DNA of 64,000 nt from CBDAQA01 sp965247815 (GCA_965247815.1 CBDFHW010000014.1:62001-126000); one strand, 5' to 3'. Counted from the first letter of the stretch, positions 1 to 7,854 are shown. Notes: generated from the sequence alone by a model not told the origin. Translations and numbers: made by a program.

Positions 1-24
1 GACAGTGGTGGAAAGGGTGCTCAT
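1..24 (-). CDS. Possible 5' end of a leftward gene, cut by the window edge
   Basis: An ATG on the minus strand at 24 is followed by eight open codons (MSTLSTTV) that run off the window. A GGAG motif lies nine bases upstream on that strand, a normal ribosome-binding spacing. Only eight codons can be read, so nothing can be said about function. The start is supported only by the Shine-Dalgarno match. Confidence 0.3.
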
Positions 25-347
25 GGACAATTACTCCGTTGACAGCAGGCCGATCCACCGCCTGAACTGCCGACATTTATCAGTAGCGTCCGTGCCACCG
101 GCTTCCGTGCGACGCGGGTGAATCCGTTTCACTCGCGACACTTCTTATATCGGAGACGACCGAAAAATTCTTTACCCATTTTAACACTGGAGACTTAATA
201 TGAGTTCTCTAAATTAACATAGGCCAATAATCGTAGCTAGCGATGTGTCAGGATCCGCGGTTTTGGTCGGCCAAAGTGTGAGGTTACCAATGTTAACTTT
301 GCGAAAGCCTTCGTTCGCACGGGATCAATTTGGGATCAATGCCGACG
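25..347. other. Intergenic stretch, AT-richer than its surroundings
   Basis: No gene is seen. Positions about 150-310 are clearly AT-richer than the rest of the window. The stretch lies downstream of rsmH and upstream of the leftward start at 24, so it could hold that gene's promoter, but no convincing -35/-10 pair was recognised. A short direct repeat GGGATCAAT occurs twice just before the rsmH stop (about 320-340). Confidence 0.5.
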
Positions 348-1271
348 TCAGGCCCGCTGCGCCCAGCGTAGTTTGGCGCTCCGCGACCGCGGATTTTGCT
401 TCTGCTCTATATCAGTAGCCAGAACGGGCTCGTCCGAGATTCTCGAATACTGGCCTGAGCGAACCAGATCCCGGAACGATTGCTTCACCCGGCGGTCTTC
501 CCCACTGTGAAACGAGATAATCGCGATCCGCCCGCCCGGCCGCAGCAGCCCCGGCGCGATCCTCAGCAGGCGTTCGAGGTTGTGTGTTTCGCGGTTGACC
601 AGCATCCTCAGCGCCTGAAACGTCCGGGCGGCGGGGTGCAGTTTCGCGCCGGCCGCTCGCTGCATGGTGAAGTCCCGCGCTTCGCAGACAATCTCCGAAA
701 GATCCAGCGTCGTCAGGATCGGTTTTTCTTTCCGCCGGTGGACGACCAACGCGGCGATTTCCGGCGCATCGGTCTCGTCGCCGAGCTCGAGCAGCGCGTC
801 ACGCAGGTCTTTTTCGCTGATCCGCGCCAGCAACTGCGCCGCGGATTCCGACCGGGTCGCGTCCATCCGCATGTCCAGCGGCCCGGGTTTGCGGTAGCTG
901 AAACCTCGATCAGGGTCGTCGATCTGCGGCGACGCGACACCCAGATCCGCCAGGATGCCGTCGACTTGCGTTATGCCGTCACTCGTGAGCAACGCCGGCA
1001 AGCCCGCGAAGTTCGAATGATGCAGCGTAAACTGCCCGCCGGGGACGGTTTTGAGCACGTCGGCCGCCCGGGCAAGATTGCCCTGATCAAAGTCCGTCGC
1101 GATCACCCGCCCTCCGGGCGTGACGCGCTGCAGCAGAAGTTTGGAATGTCCGCCCAGCCCCAGGGTGCAGTCGATGACCGTCTGCCCCGGCACTGGCTTC
1201 AGCGAGTCGAGAACCTCGACCGGCAGCACCGGCGTGTGGCGGACTTCGAACTCGAAAGCGTTACGTTTCAA
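348..1271 (-). CDS. rsmH: 16S rRNA (cytosine(1402)-N(4))-methyltransferase RsmH
   Basis: This enzyme uses S-adenosylmethionine to methylate N4 of C1402 in the 16S rRNA decoding site. The 307-residue protein is close to the usual family length of about 310. Visible signatures are the N-terminal RHTPVLPVEVLDSL, the SAM-binding motif DCTLGLGGHSKLL near residue 35, GILADLGVASPQID near residue 105 and the C-terminal IISFHSGEDRRVKQSF. In most bacteria rsmH lies in the mraZ-rsmH-ftsL-ftsI division cluster. Here no ftsL or ftsI follows, in keeping with Planctomycetota that lack the standard division cluster. The next gene upstream is on the opposite strand. Confidence 0.96.
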   Translation of the reverse strand: MKRNAFEFEVRHTPVLPVEVLDSLKPVPGQTVIDCTLGLGGHSKLLLQRVTPGGRVIATDFDQGNLARAADVLKTVPGGQFTLHHSNFAGLPALLTSDGITQVDGILADLGVASPQIDDPDRGFSYRKPGPLDMRMDATRSESAAQLLARISEKDLRDALLELGDETDAPEIAALVVHRRKEKPILTTLDLSEIVCEARDFTMQRAAGAKLHPAARTFQALRMLVNRETHNLERLLRIAPGLLRPGGRIAIISFHSGEDRRVKQSFRDLVRSGQYSRISDEPVLATDIEQKQNPRSRSAKLRWAQRA

Positions 1272-1299
1272 TAAGCTCGTGATAGCCGCAAACGGAAAC

Positions 1300-1473
1300 C
1301 TAAGCCAGCCGTGTGCCGTGGTGACTCGCCTCTGCTTCTCGACCCTGGCCGATTATGAAAAGAATGCGCTCTGCAGCGGCTAGTTGGTCTTCCGCCGTGA
1401 GATTGAAGAAGGGAAACAAAGAAGGACTTGCTGGAAATTCCGGGGAGACCCTTTCGGGAAGCTTGCCGGCCAT
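1300..1473 (-). CDS. Possible small protein upstream of rsmH
   Basis: A 57-codon frame on the minus strand ends 28 bases before the rsmH start and reads MAGKLPERVSPEF... with a plausible amino-acid mix. The same frame stays open upstream, and a TTG at 1521 would give 73 residues. The part beyond that is the antisense of the bactofilin gene and is not credible. No good ribosome-binding site was seen and no family was recognised. It could be chance open frame in the divergent rsmH/bactofilin promoter region, which otherwise (1272-1684) holds no other gene. Confidence 0.3.
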   Translation of the reverse strand: MAGKLPERVSPEFPASPSLFPFFNLTAEDQLAAAERILFIIGQGREAEASHHGTRLA

Positions 1474-1684
1474 CAGCAAATCCTTCAGCGAGATCTTCGC
1501 CCGGCCCCGCAATTTGGTCAATTGAAATGGGGAACCGACGCGGAGCCTGCGAAAGTTGGATCCCGGGCAGGGGATTCGCTTCCCCGGGATCGGTTCGTAT
1601 AATCCGCCGACCTTGTTCGGGTCCGATGGTCGGGCCGTTTTCGGGTTCGTTGGAACGACATACTCTCGCGTGCAGGAGGCACTC

Positions 1685-2110
1685 ATGGCCGAAGGTGGCA
1701 ACCAGGAATTTTCGACTGTTCTCGGGCCGGACGCGTCTTTCGAAGGAAAGCTGACGTTCGAAAAAGGCATGCGGCTGCACGGCAAGTTGACCGGCAGCAT
1801 CAATACGCCGGGCCGGTTGCACGTGGCCAAGGAAGCCAAGATGGAAGCCGACGTCGAGGCCGGAGCGATCATTCTCGAAGGCGAGGTCAAAGGGAACTTG
1901 ACCGCCAGCGACCGGGTCGAGATGAAACCGACCACCCGTTACGAAGGTGACCTGACCGCCAGCAAACTGGTCGTCGAAGAAGGCGCACAGTTCCGCGGGC
2001 ACGTCACGGTGGGCCCCGACGCCGTGAAGACCCGCCCGCCGCAGCAGGGCGGTCCGCGCACCGGCACCGCGATGCCCGCCGCGCAGCCGCAGAATCAACC
2101 GAACAAATGA
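1685..2110 (+). CDS. Bactofilin (polymer-forming cytoskeletal protein)
   Basis: Bactofilins self-assemble into filaments through a right-handed beta-helix and act as scaffolds for envelope and cell-shape proteins. The 141-residue protein has the repeating short beta-strand pattern (FEGKLTFEKGMRLHGKLTGS..., LEGEVKGNLTASDRVEM..., YEGDLTASKLVVEEGAQFRGHV) across residues 15-115, then a Pro/Gln-rich disordered tail. An upstream ATG in the same frame at 1556 gives an unlikely N-terminus. The start at 1685 follows a perfect AGGAGG at 1674-1679 with five bases between. It is followed 125 bases on by a second, zinc-ribbon bactofilin on the same strand. Confidence 0.9.
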   Translation: MAEGGNQEFSTVLGPDASFEGKLTFEKGMRLHGKLTGSINTPGRLHVAKEAKMEADVEAGAIILEGEVKGNLTASDRVEMKPTTRYEGDLTASKLVVEEGAQFRGHVTVGPDAVKTRPPQQGGPRTGTAMPAAQPQNQPNK

Positions 2111-2235
2111 CATCGACCGCCGGGCGTTCACGACACAGCATCGGTCGCCCGGCAACTGCCCCGCGTGCAGGGTCGATCGAAACGTAATCTGTTGTACAAG
2201 GTCCGCCGTTAATCATCGGAACGCAGACGAAGCTC

Positions 2236-2652
2236 ATGGCCGAGGGTCTCGCTTTTCCAACCCCGAACGACCGGCAGACGATCACCTGTCTGTACTGCGG
2301 CAAACCGCAGGAGATCGGCCGCCGGGCGATGACCATCACGTGCAAGTTCTGTAATAAATCGCTGAAGATCGAAGACCTGGCGTTCAAGCAATACGAAGCC
2401 CGGCGGGCGATCGAAACCTGCGGGATCGTGACGGTCGAGAAAAAAGGCAATGTGGTCAGCGACCGGGTCGTCTGCGGCGGGCTTGTCGTGCGAGGAAAGC
2501 TCCGGGGCAATATCACCAGCCGGGGCCCCGTGCTGGTCGGTCCCGAAGCCGAAATCCGCGGCGACATCACCGCCCCGACACTGGCCGTCGGCGCCGGCGC
2601 GGTCCTCGACGGGCAATACATCATCGGCCCCCACGACGAACCCAAACTATAA
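2236..2652 (+). CDS. Bactofilin-like protein with an N-terminal zinc ribbon
   Basis: The 138-residue protein has two parts. Residues 15-45 carry two paired cysteine motifs, CLYC and CKFC, spaced like a small zinc ribbon. From residue 50 on it has the bactofilin beta-helix pattern (VVSDRVVCGGLVVRGKLRGNITSRGPVLVGPEAEIRG...). The bactofilin part would polymerise; the ribbon could bind metal, nucleic acid or a protein partner, which is inference. It is on the same strand as the bactofilin at 1685 and is followed after 13 bases by a small lipoprotein gene, so the three may be one operon. Confidence 0.8.
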   Translation: MAEGLAFPTPNDRQTITCLYCGKPQEIGRRAMTITCKFCNKSLKIEDLAFKQYEARRAIETCGIVTVEKKGNVVSDRVVCGGLVVRGKLRGNITSRGPVLVGPEAEIRGDITAPTLAVGAGAVLDGQYIIGPHDEPKL

Positions 2653-2665
2653 ACCGGAGATCCGA

Positions 2666-2992
2666 ATGCAGTTCCCGAACAAACGCTTCATCGCCTTGAT
2701 GCTCGCAGTGCTCGCGACCGGCTGTTCACACGCCGACCGGCCCGCGATGCTGGACCCCTCGGCCACGCTCACCCTGCAGGGCGAGTCCATGGTTCGCGAG
2801 GTAACGGACAACGGCCAGGTTTCCATTTTCGACGTCAACCAGCAGAAGACCGTCTTCAGCGGTCGAGTGAAGAAAAACGACCTCGTGACGGTCGATCCTG
2901 TCGCGAAACGAATCCTCATCGGCGACGAAGTCGCCGCCGACAATCTCCGCGGCGGTGACGATTTCCGGATCACCTTCTCGCCCGGAATGTGA
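2666..2992 (+). CDS. Small lipoprotein of unknown function
   Basis: A 108-residue protein with a signal peptide (MQFPNKRFIALMLAVLATGC) ending in a lipobox-like ATGC at residues 17-20, so it is probably anchored in a membrane by a lipid on the cysteine. The mature part is short and mostly beta-like. The frame is open farther upstream, overlapping the bactofilin gene, but the signal peptide fixes the start at 2666, and a CGGAG motif sits just upstream. It follows the zinc-ribbon bactofilin by 13 bases, so an envelope role tied to the bactofilins is possible. No family was recognised. Confidence 0.75.
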   Translation: MQFPNKRFIALMLAVLATGCSHADRPAMLDPSATLTLQGESMVREVTDNGQVSIFDVNQQKTVFSGRVKKNDLVTVDPVAKRILIGDEVAADNLRGGDDFRITFSPGM

Positions 2993-3055
2993 ACCCACTG
3001 GCCCACGGTCCTTCGTCGGCGCATCGGAGCTCGTCGGGCGCTATAATGTGCCGAG

Positions 3056-3448
3056 ATGCGGCACGAGATTAACAACTGGCTTCGCGAGTTTCAGCTGCAC
3101 GACGACCTGCACGCGCACGCCGTGCACGTCCTGGGCGCGTTGCCGGACGACGTATTAGACGACGTGATGACCGAGCCGGGCGTCGTTTTTTACGACTACG
3201 AACCGGGGCCGGGCGTTGTGATGCAGGTACCCGTCCGGCTCCCCCGGCGGACCGGCAGCGTATCGCGGTCGATTGTGTTGAAGCGGACGTTGTGCAAGCG
3301 TTCCCCGTCATTCGCCCGGTGGTTGATCGCGCACGAAGTCGCGCATTCGTTTCTGAGAAACGCCGGTCGCTGGCCCGGTGATGACCCGGAAACCGCCGCC
3401 GACGCGCTCGCGCTGCAATGGGGCTTTCCCCGCCCGTCGATGTGGTGA
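3056..3448 (+). CDS. Small HExxH-containing protein, possible metallopeptidase-like
   Basis: A 130-residue cytoplasmic protein. Residues about 99-103 read HEVAH in the context WLIAHEVAHSFLRNAG, a zinc-peptidase HExxH helix, followed about 18 residues later by ETAADALALQWGF, where the acidic and alanine-rich segment recalls the third-ligand region of minimal gluzincin or ImmA-like folds. There is no signal peptide. Activity is not proven by the motif alone. It stands alone between the bactofilin group and an unknown gene on the same strand. Confidence 0.65.
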   Translation: MRHEINNWLREFQLHDDLHAHAVHVLGALPDDVLDDVMTEPGVVFYDYEPGPGVVMQVPVRLPRRTGSVSRSIVLKRTLCKRSPSFARWLIAHEVAHSFLRNAGRWPGDDPETAADALALQWGFPRPSMW

Positions 3449-3512
3449 AGACCGGGTTTTGCCGGTGATCGGTCGTTTCTCATTCACTCCCGACAACGTA
3501 TCATGGGCCGTC

Positions 3513-4163
3513 ATGGGTTCTAACTTCGTCAACTATCAGGTGAAATCGGTGGACGCCGCCGCGGTAGTCGCCGCGGCGGGGGGCCTCGTGCAGGGACGGG
3601 CTTACGTCTCGCCGGTGAAAAACGGCTGGGTGACGCTGTACGACGAGCGGTCCGAAACGCAGGACGCCTACGAGATCGGCCGAATCGGTGAAGAGCTTTC
3701 GCTGAAGCTCGGCACCGCCGTGATGGCGATCGTGGTCAATAACAGCACGCTGATGGTCTACTACTTGTTCGACAACAGCGATTTGCTGGACGAATACAAT
3801 TCGTCCCCGCCGCCGATCAATCCCGCCGCCGAGGCCGACCAGCACTACCGGTTCGCGGGTCGGCCCGAAATTCTGTTGAACTACTGTCCGCCGGGCACGC
3901 AGCGATCGCTGATCGAAAAAGCATTGCACCGTGGCGACGCGCTGGTCGAAGGCGGGTTCGCGACGAATATCTTCGCCGAAGAACGGCTTCGGTCGTTGAC
4001 TGCGGCGCTCCGAATCGACGAAACCCGCGCCACCGCCGGCTTCAACGACTTCGAACGGCGGTATTCGACGTTCCCGGAATCCGGTCAATTCACGGCCGTC
4101 GGGGGTAAACCCATGAAGCCTTTGCAAATTCGTCGAATTCCGCCGCAGATTCCCAGAAAATAA
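3513..4163 (+). CDS. Conserved protein of unknown function
   Basis: A 216-residue soluble protein beginning MGSNFVNYQVKSVDAAAVV. No signal peptide, membrane segment or known motif was recognised. The N-terminal half looks like an alpha/beta domain (GRAYVSPVKNGWVTLYDERSE) and the C-terminal half is helical with EKALHRGDALVEGG. An alternative longer start at 3378 overlaps the previous gene and is less likely. It is on the same strand as the HExxH gene, 64 bases after it. Confidence 0.65.
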   Translation: MGSNFVNYQVKSVDAAAVVAAAGGLVQGRAYVSPVKNGWVTLYDERSETQDAYEIGRIGEELSLKLGTAVMAIVVNNSTLMVYYLFDNSDLLDEYNSSPPPINPAAEADQHYRFAGRPEILLNYCPPGTQRSLIEKALHRGDALVEGGFATNIFAEERLRSLTAALRIDETRATAGFNDFERRYSTFPESGQFTAVGGKPMKPLQIRRIPPQIPRK

Positions 4164-4437
4164 ACCTCGACAGGCGTTCGGACCAAATCGAAATAAGGCC
4201 CACTCGCCCTTGCAAGCCATCGGCCCGGCGGCTACAGTTTTCCGTCTTGGCCTAGCCAAGGGCCGCCCGTTTCGGTCTGTTTCGGCCTCGGAGAGGCGCC
4301 GGAACCAGAATCGAACCGGGTCTTGTTTTACATCTTCGTTTCTAACTAAAGCCCCATGGCGGAATCGGCGACTTGGCCGGTGATTCCGTTCGGGCTGACG
4401 ACACTTTATAAAACGTCGTTGTCTACTGGAGCAGGTT
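4164..4437 (+). promoter_or_regulatory. rpsB leader and promoter region
   Basis: No gene is seen in this gap. Just before rpsB there is an AT-rich TTTATAAA (about 4405-4412), a fair -10 candidate, but no good -35 at 17 bases from it. The ribosome-binding site of rpsB is GGAG at 4428-4431, six bases before the ATG. In many bacteria S2 represses its own operon through this leader; whether that holds here cannot be read from the sequence. Confidence 0.35.
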
Positions 4438-5295
4438 ATGGCACAGACTCAAGCAGAACTCGTTAAAGCCCTTGTCGATTCGGGCGTTCACTTCGGGCAT
4501 CGCGTTTCGCGATGGAATCCGAAGATGGAGCCCTACATCCACGGCAAGCGGAACATGATCCACATCCTGGACGTGAAAGAGACCATCAAAGGTCTGTTCC
4601 GCGCCAAGAAGCTGGTCCAGAACATGGTCGCCGGTGGTAAGGACATCCTGTTCGTCGGCACCAAGCGGCAAGCCCGCTTCGCCATCGAAGAAGAAGCCAA
4701 GCGTTGCGGCATGCACTACGTCAACGAGCGGTGGCTGGGCGGCACGCTGACCAACTTCCGCACCATCCGCGCCCGGCTGAACCGCCTGGACGAACTCGAA
4801 AAACTGTTCAACACCGGTCAGATCGAAACCTATTCGAAAAAGATGAAGTCCACGCTGCAGCGTGAGATGACCAAGATCAAGGCCAACCTCGAAGGCATCC
4901 GCAAGATGGAACGCATGCCCGGTGTGATGTTCATCGTCGACACCCGCCGCGAGCACATCGCCGTCAAGGAAGCCAAGAAGCTCGGCGTGCCCACGATCGC
5001 TTTGATCGACACCGACAGCGACCCCGACCTGATCGACCTGCCGATTCCCGGCAACGACGACGCGATGCGCGCCATCGAGATCATCATGAAGGAACTGGCC
5101 GACAGCGTTATCGAAGGCAAGACCGGCCGGCAGGAAACCAAGGGCGAAGACGGCGGGAATCAACCCCGTCGCCGCAGCACCCGCTCGGCCTTCAAGGCCG
5201 ACGACGGCAAGCCCGAAGCCATCGGCGGCGAAGAAGCCCCGGCGACCACGGTCGCCCCGGCCGAGTCGACCGAACCGGTCGCCGCCGCCGTCTAA
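4438..5295 (+). CDS. rpsB: Small ribosomal subunit protein uS2
   Basis: S2 is a late-assembly protein of the 30S subunit that holds S1 near the mRNA exit. The 285-residue product shows LVDSGVHFGHRVSRWNPKM near residue 10, FVGTKRQARFAIEEEAKRC near 80 and the conserved VPTIALIDTDSDPDLIDLPIPGNDD-type segment near 185-210. The family is usually about 230-260 residues; here an extra charged, Ala/Glu-rich tail of about 50 residues follows, as in several planctomycetes. It is followed by tsf, the classical rpsB-tsf order, with a large hairpin between them (5323-5385). Confidence 0.98.
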   Translation: MAQTQAELVKALVDSGVHFGHRVSRWNPKMEPYIHGKRNMIHILDVKETIKGLFRAKKLVQNMVAGGKDILFVGTKRQARFAIEEEAKRCGMHYVNERWLGGTLTNFRTIRARLNRLDELEKLFNTGQIETYSKKMKSTLQREMTKIKANLEGIRKMERMPGVMFIVDTRREHIAVKEAKKLGVPTIALIDTDSDPDLIDLPIPGNDDAMRAIEIIMKELADSVIEGKTGRQETKGEDGGNQPRRRSTRSAFKADDGKPEAIGGEEAPATTVAPAESTEPVAAAV

Positions 5296-5322
5296 TTTGT
5301 TACTCGTTATCAGTAGTCCGCC

Positions 5323-5385
5323 GTCCGTTGTTTTTTGTCCGGCAGTTGGCCCGTTGCAACTGACGACGGACAACAAACAACGGAC
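5323..5385. repeat. Long inverted repeat between rpsB and tsf
   Basis: Arms 5323-5341 and 5367-5385 are complementary over 19 bases with one mismatch (GTCCGTTGTTT and its complement AAACAACGGAC). A second, inner complement CAGTTG/CAACTG lies at 5343-5348 and 5357-5362. The RNA would fold as a long hairpin, followed by GTTTTATTGTTT. It may be a dispersed repeat of the GTCCGTTG type or a partial terminator/processing site setting the rpsB:tsf ratio. Confidence 0.6.
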
Positions 5386-5423
5386 GTTTTATTGTTTCCC
5401 AGCGAATTTTAAGAGGTGAAGAC

Positions 5424-6236
5424 ATGGCCGAAATCACAGCCAAACTCGTCAACGAACTGCGTTCACGCACCAGCCAGCCGATGATGGACTGCAAGAAGAT
5501 GTTGACCCAGACCAACGGCGACCTCGACGCCGCCATCGCCGAGTTCCGCAAGAAGGGGATCAAGTCCTCGCTCGGTGAACGCGCCGCGACCGAAGGCCGC
5601 GTTGCCGGCGTTGCCTCGCCGGACGGGAAGTCCGCCGCGCTGGTCGAGTTGAACTGCAACACCGATTTCACCGCCAAGAGCGAGCCGTTCCTGAAGCTCG
5701 CCGCCAAAGCCGCCGCCAAGTTGCTCGCCAGCCCGTCGACCGACATCACCGAAGACGCCGAGATCAAAGCCGGCGCCGCCGAAGTCTCGCAGATGACCGG
5801 CGAGAACATCCGCGTCGGTAAAGCCGGGGCGGTCGCCGCGTCGGCCGGGAATGCGGGTCTCTACCTGTACAACATCACCGGCAAGATCGGTGTGCTCATG
5901 GAGTTCACCGGCACCGCCAGCGAAGACGTAATCAAGAACCTCGGCGGCCACATCGCCTTTGCCAAGCCGCTGGGCCTGACCCGTGACACGGTCGATCCGG
6001 AACTGGTCGCCAAGGAGCGCGAGTTCGCCGTCGAGCAGGCCAAGGCCACCGGTAAGCCGCAGCAGATCGCAGAGAAGATTGCCGAAGGCAAGCTGAACGC
6101 GTTCTTCGGCGAGCGCGTGCTGCTCGACCAGGAATTCTTCAACTCCGGCGCGTTCAAAGGCACCATCACCGCCTACCTCAAACAAGCCGGCGTAACGCTG
6201 ATTAAGTACGTCCGCATCGAAGTCGGACAGGGCTGA
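5424..6236 (+). CDS. tsf: Translation elongation factor Ts
   Basis: EF-Ts exchanges GDP for GTP on EF-Tu. The 270-residue protein has the N-terminal UBA-like helices with MAEITAKLVNELRSRTSQPMMDCKKML, FRKKGIK and the core VELNCNTDFTAK motif near residue 75, all family hallmarks. The ATG at 5424 has AGAGGTG about 10 bases upstream. It lies downstream of rpsB as in most bacteria. The C-terminus ends in a short coiled-coil region and KYVRIEVGQG. Confidence 0.97.
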   Translation: MAEITAKLVNELRSRTSQPMMDCKKMLTQTNGDLDAAIAEFRKKGIKSSLGERAATEGRVAGVASPDGKSAALVELNCNTDFTAKSEPFLKLAAKAAAKLLASPSTDITEDAEIKAGAAEVSQMTGENIRVGKAGAVAASAGNAGLYLYNITGKIGVLMEFTGTASEDVIKNLGGHIAFAKPLGLTRDTVDPELVAKEREFAVEQAKATGKPQQIAEKIAEGKLNAFFGERVLLDQEFFNSGAFKGTITAYLKQAGVTLIKYVRIEVGQG

Positions 6237-6239
6237 GCG

Positions 6240-6400
6240 GGCTGAAAATCGAAGGACGAAATTCGAATGACGAATTGATGAGAAAATTCGAATGACGGAA
6301 ATGTCTCGCGAATCCCGGGAACCACGGTAAGTTTGCAAGTCTGTTTCGTCATTCGGATTTCGTCATTCATTCGGATTTCGAGTTTCGGATTTCGAGCTTA
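6240..6400. repeat. Low-complexity inverted repeat, ATTCGAATGACG type
   Basis: The gap after tsf is filled by two arms of short motifs: GAAATTCGAATGACG and variants on the left (about 6243-6303) and CGTCATTCGGATTTCG repeated on the right (about 6343-6398). The arms are imperfect complements. It is AT-richer than the genes. The GTG start of the next gene lies only a few bases after the right arm. Such ATTCG/GACGAA tracts are found between genes in many planctomycete genomes (general knowledge); function unknown. Confidence 0.55.
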
Positions 6401-6405
6401 CTCCC

Positions 6406-7737
6406 GTGTCCCCAAAGCCCCCTCTACGCGATCTGGCGTTGTTCTTTCTGAAGCTCGGGACCACTGCGTTCGGCGGGCCCGCCGCTCATATTGCGATGAT
6501 GCAGCAGGAACTGGTCGTCCGCCGACAGTGGGTCGGTGAATCGGACTTCCTCGACCTGCTTGCCGCGGCCAACCTGCTTCCCGGTCCGACGTCGACCGAA
6601 CTGGCCATCTACATCGGTTACCTGCTGGCCGGCCTCCCCGGGCTGGTCATCGCCGGCGTCTGCTTCATCCTCCCCGCCTTCATGATGGTGCTCGCCATCG
6701 CTTGGGCCTACGTCAAATACAACCACCTCCCCGCAGTCACCGGCATTCTCTACGGCGTCAAACCGGTCGTGCTGGCCATCGTCATACAAGCGCTATACCG
6801 ACTGACACTCAGTTCCCTCTCCCCCAACACCATCCCAAAGCCCCGCGAAACAGTCGAAAACGGTGTCGCAGTCGAAAACGGTGTCGGACACCGTTTTCCC
6901 GATCGAACCGAAATTGCCAAAAACGGTGTCCGACACCGTTTTTCTAATTTGCTTCTAGATAACAGTTTAGGGAATCGGTTGCATTTAGTTCTTGTGAGTG
7001 CTGGCGCGATCGCGATGGCCTTGCTGCAGGTCAATGCGTTGATCGTTCTGTGTGTTTCGGCATTGATGGGTTCGATCACCCGTTGGACCCCGCGGCGAAC
7101 GACGATGGTCTCTTGCGTCGGGCCGTTCGGGGTATCGTTGAAGCCTTTCGGGGGTGTAACAGTAGCGACTTCTTTCGCCGTCGTAACGCCTGTCGCGAGT
7201 CTTGCGGTCGGCGCTTCACTGTCGTCGCTGTTTTTCGTTTTCCTCAAATTCAGCTGCGTCATCTTCGGCAGCGGTTACGTGCTGCTGGCATTTCTCCGCG
7301 AAGACCTGGTCACGCACCGGCACTGGTTGACCGAGGCAAAGCTGCTGGACGCGGTGGCGGTCGGGCAGGTGACGCCCGGCCCGGTTTTTACGACGGCGAC
7401 GTTCATCGGTTATCTGATCGCCGGTCCCGCCGGCGCGGTCGTCGCCACGCTCGGGATCTTCTGCCCGGCCTTTTTCTTCGTCGCACTTACCGGCCGGCTG
7501 GTGGCCTGGTTGCGATCGTCTGCTGTGATGTCCGGCGCGATCGACGGCCTCCGCGTCGGGTCGGTCGCGCTGATGGCGGTCGCCACCTGGCAGCTTGCGA
7601 CCGCCGCCGTCGTTGATCCGCTCACGTCGCTCATCGCGGCGGTTGCGTTGGTTGTCCTGCTGTTATTCGACCTCAATTCTGTCTGGCTGGTCGCCGCCGG
7701 CGCGGCACTCGGGCTGATGAGAACAATCGGATCCTGA
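6406..7737 (+). CDS. chrA: Chromate transporter (ChrA/CHR) family protein
   Basis: CHR proteins are inner-membrane proteins with two homologous halves; some expel chromate, many have unknown substrates. The 443-residue product shows the first CHR half (LALFFLKLGTTAFGGPAAHI, ANLLPGPTSTELAIYIGY) and the second half (FLKFSCVIFGSGYVLLAFL, VAVGQVTPGPVFTTATFIGY), with about ten membrane segments. The long linker between halves (about residues 145-190) is unusual: it contains tandem and palindromic repeats in frame (6851-6943), giving ENGVAVENGVGHRF...KNGVRHRF. The start is GTG at 6406; no strong ribosome-binding site is seen because a repeat abuts it. Confidence 0.88.
   Translation: MSPKPPLRDLALFFLKLGTTAFGGPAAHIAMMQQELVVRRQWVGESDFLDLLAAANLLPGPTSTELAIYIGYLLAGLPGLVIAGVCFILPAFMMVLAIAWAYVKYNHLPAVTGILYGVKPVVLAIVIQALYRLTLSSLSPNTIPKPRETVENGVAVENGVGHRFPDRTEIAKNGVRHRFSNLLLDNSLGNRLHLVLVSAGAIAMALLQVNALIVLCVSALMGSITRWTPRRTTMVSCVGPFGVSLKPFGGVTVATSFAVVTPVASLAVGASLSSLFFVFLKFSCVIFGSGYVLLAFLREDLVTHRHWLTEAKLLDAVAVGQVTPGPVFTTATFIGYLIAGPAGAVVATLGIFCPAFFFVALTGRLVAWLRSSAVMSGAIDGLRVGSVALMAVATWQLATAAVVDPLTSLIAAVALVVLLLFDLNSVWLVAAGAALGLMRTIGS
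6851..6943. repeat. Palindromic and tandem repeats inside the chrA reading frame
   Basis: Two tandem 18-base copies (6851-6868 and 6869-6886) begin CAGTCGAAAACGGTGTCG. Two perfect palindromes overlap or follow them: 6874-6898 and 6919-6943. Each has 12-base arms (AAAACGGTGTC type) around one unpaired base. The insertion keeps the frame open. Confidence 0.85.
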
Positions 7738-7854
7738 AGTCGCTGTGCATCGCTCAACCGGTGTCTCACGGGCAACGCGATCAATCCCTTTCATCTTTAC
7801 GTCATTGGCAGACGTTACTGTAGATACACTCGGTCAAGTTTTTACGGAGAAGTT

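Noticed and set aside
1268..2155. Long open frame on the minus strand opposite the first bactofilin
   Set aside because: It is the antisense shadow of the bactofilin gene; the composition is not protein-like except perhaps in its last part (1300-1473), which is listed separately with low confidence.
4300..4375. A tRNA-like stretch on the minus strand with a T-loop-like GTTCGATTC
   Set aside because: The acceptor and T-stem pair only in part, and no anticodon stem could be built, so no tRNA is called.
6851..6943. CRISPR-like array suggested by the tandem repeats
   Set aside because: There are no regular spacers and no cas genes; the repeats are palindromes inside a coding frame.
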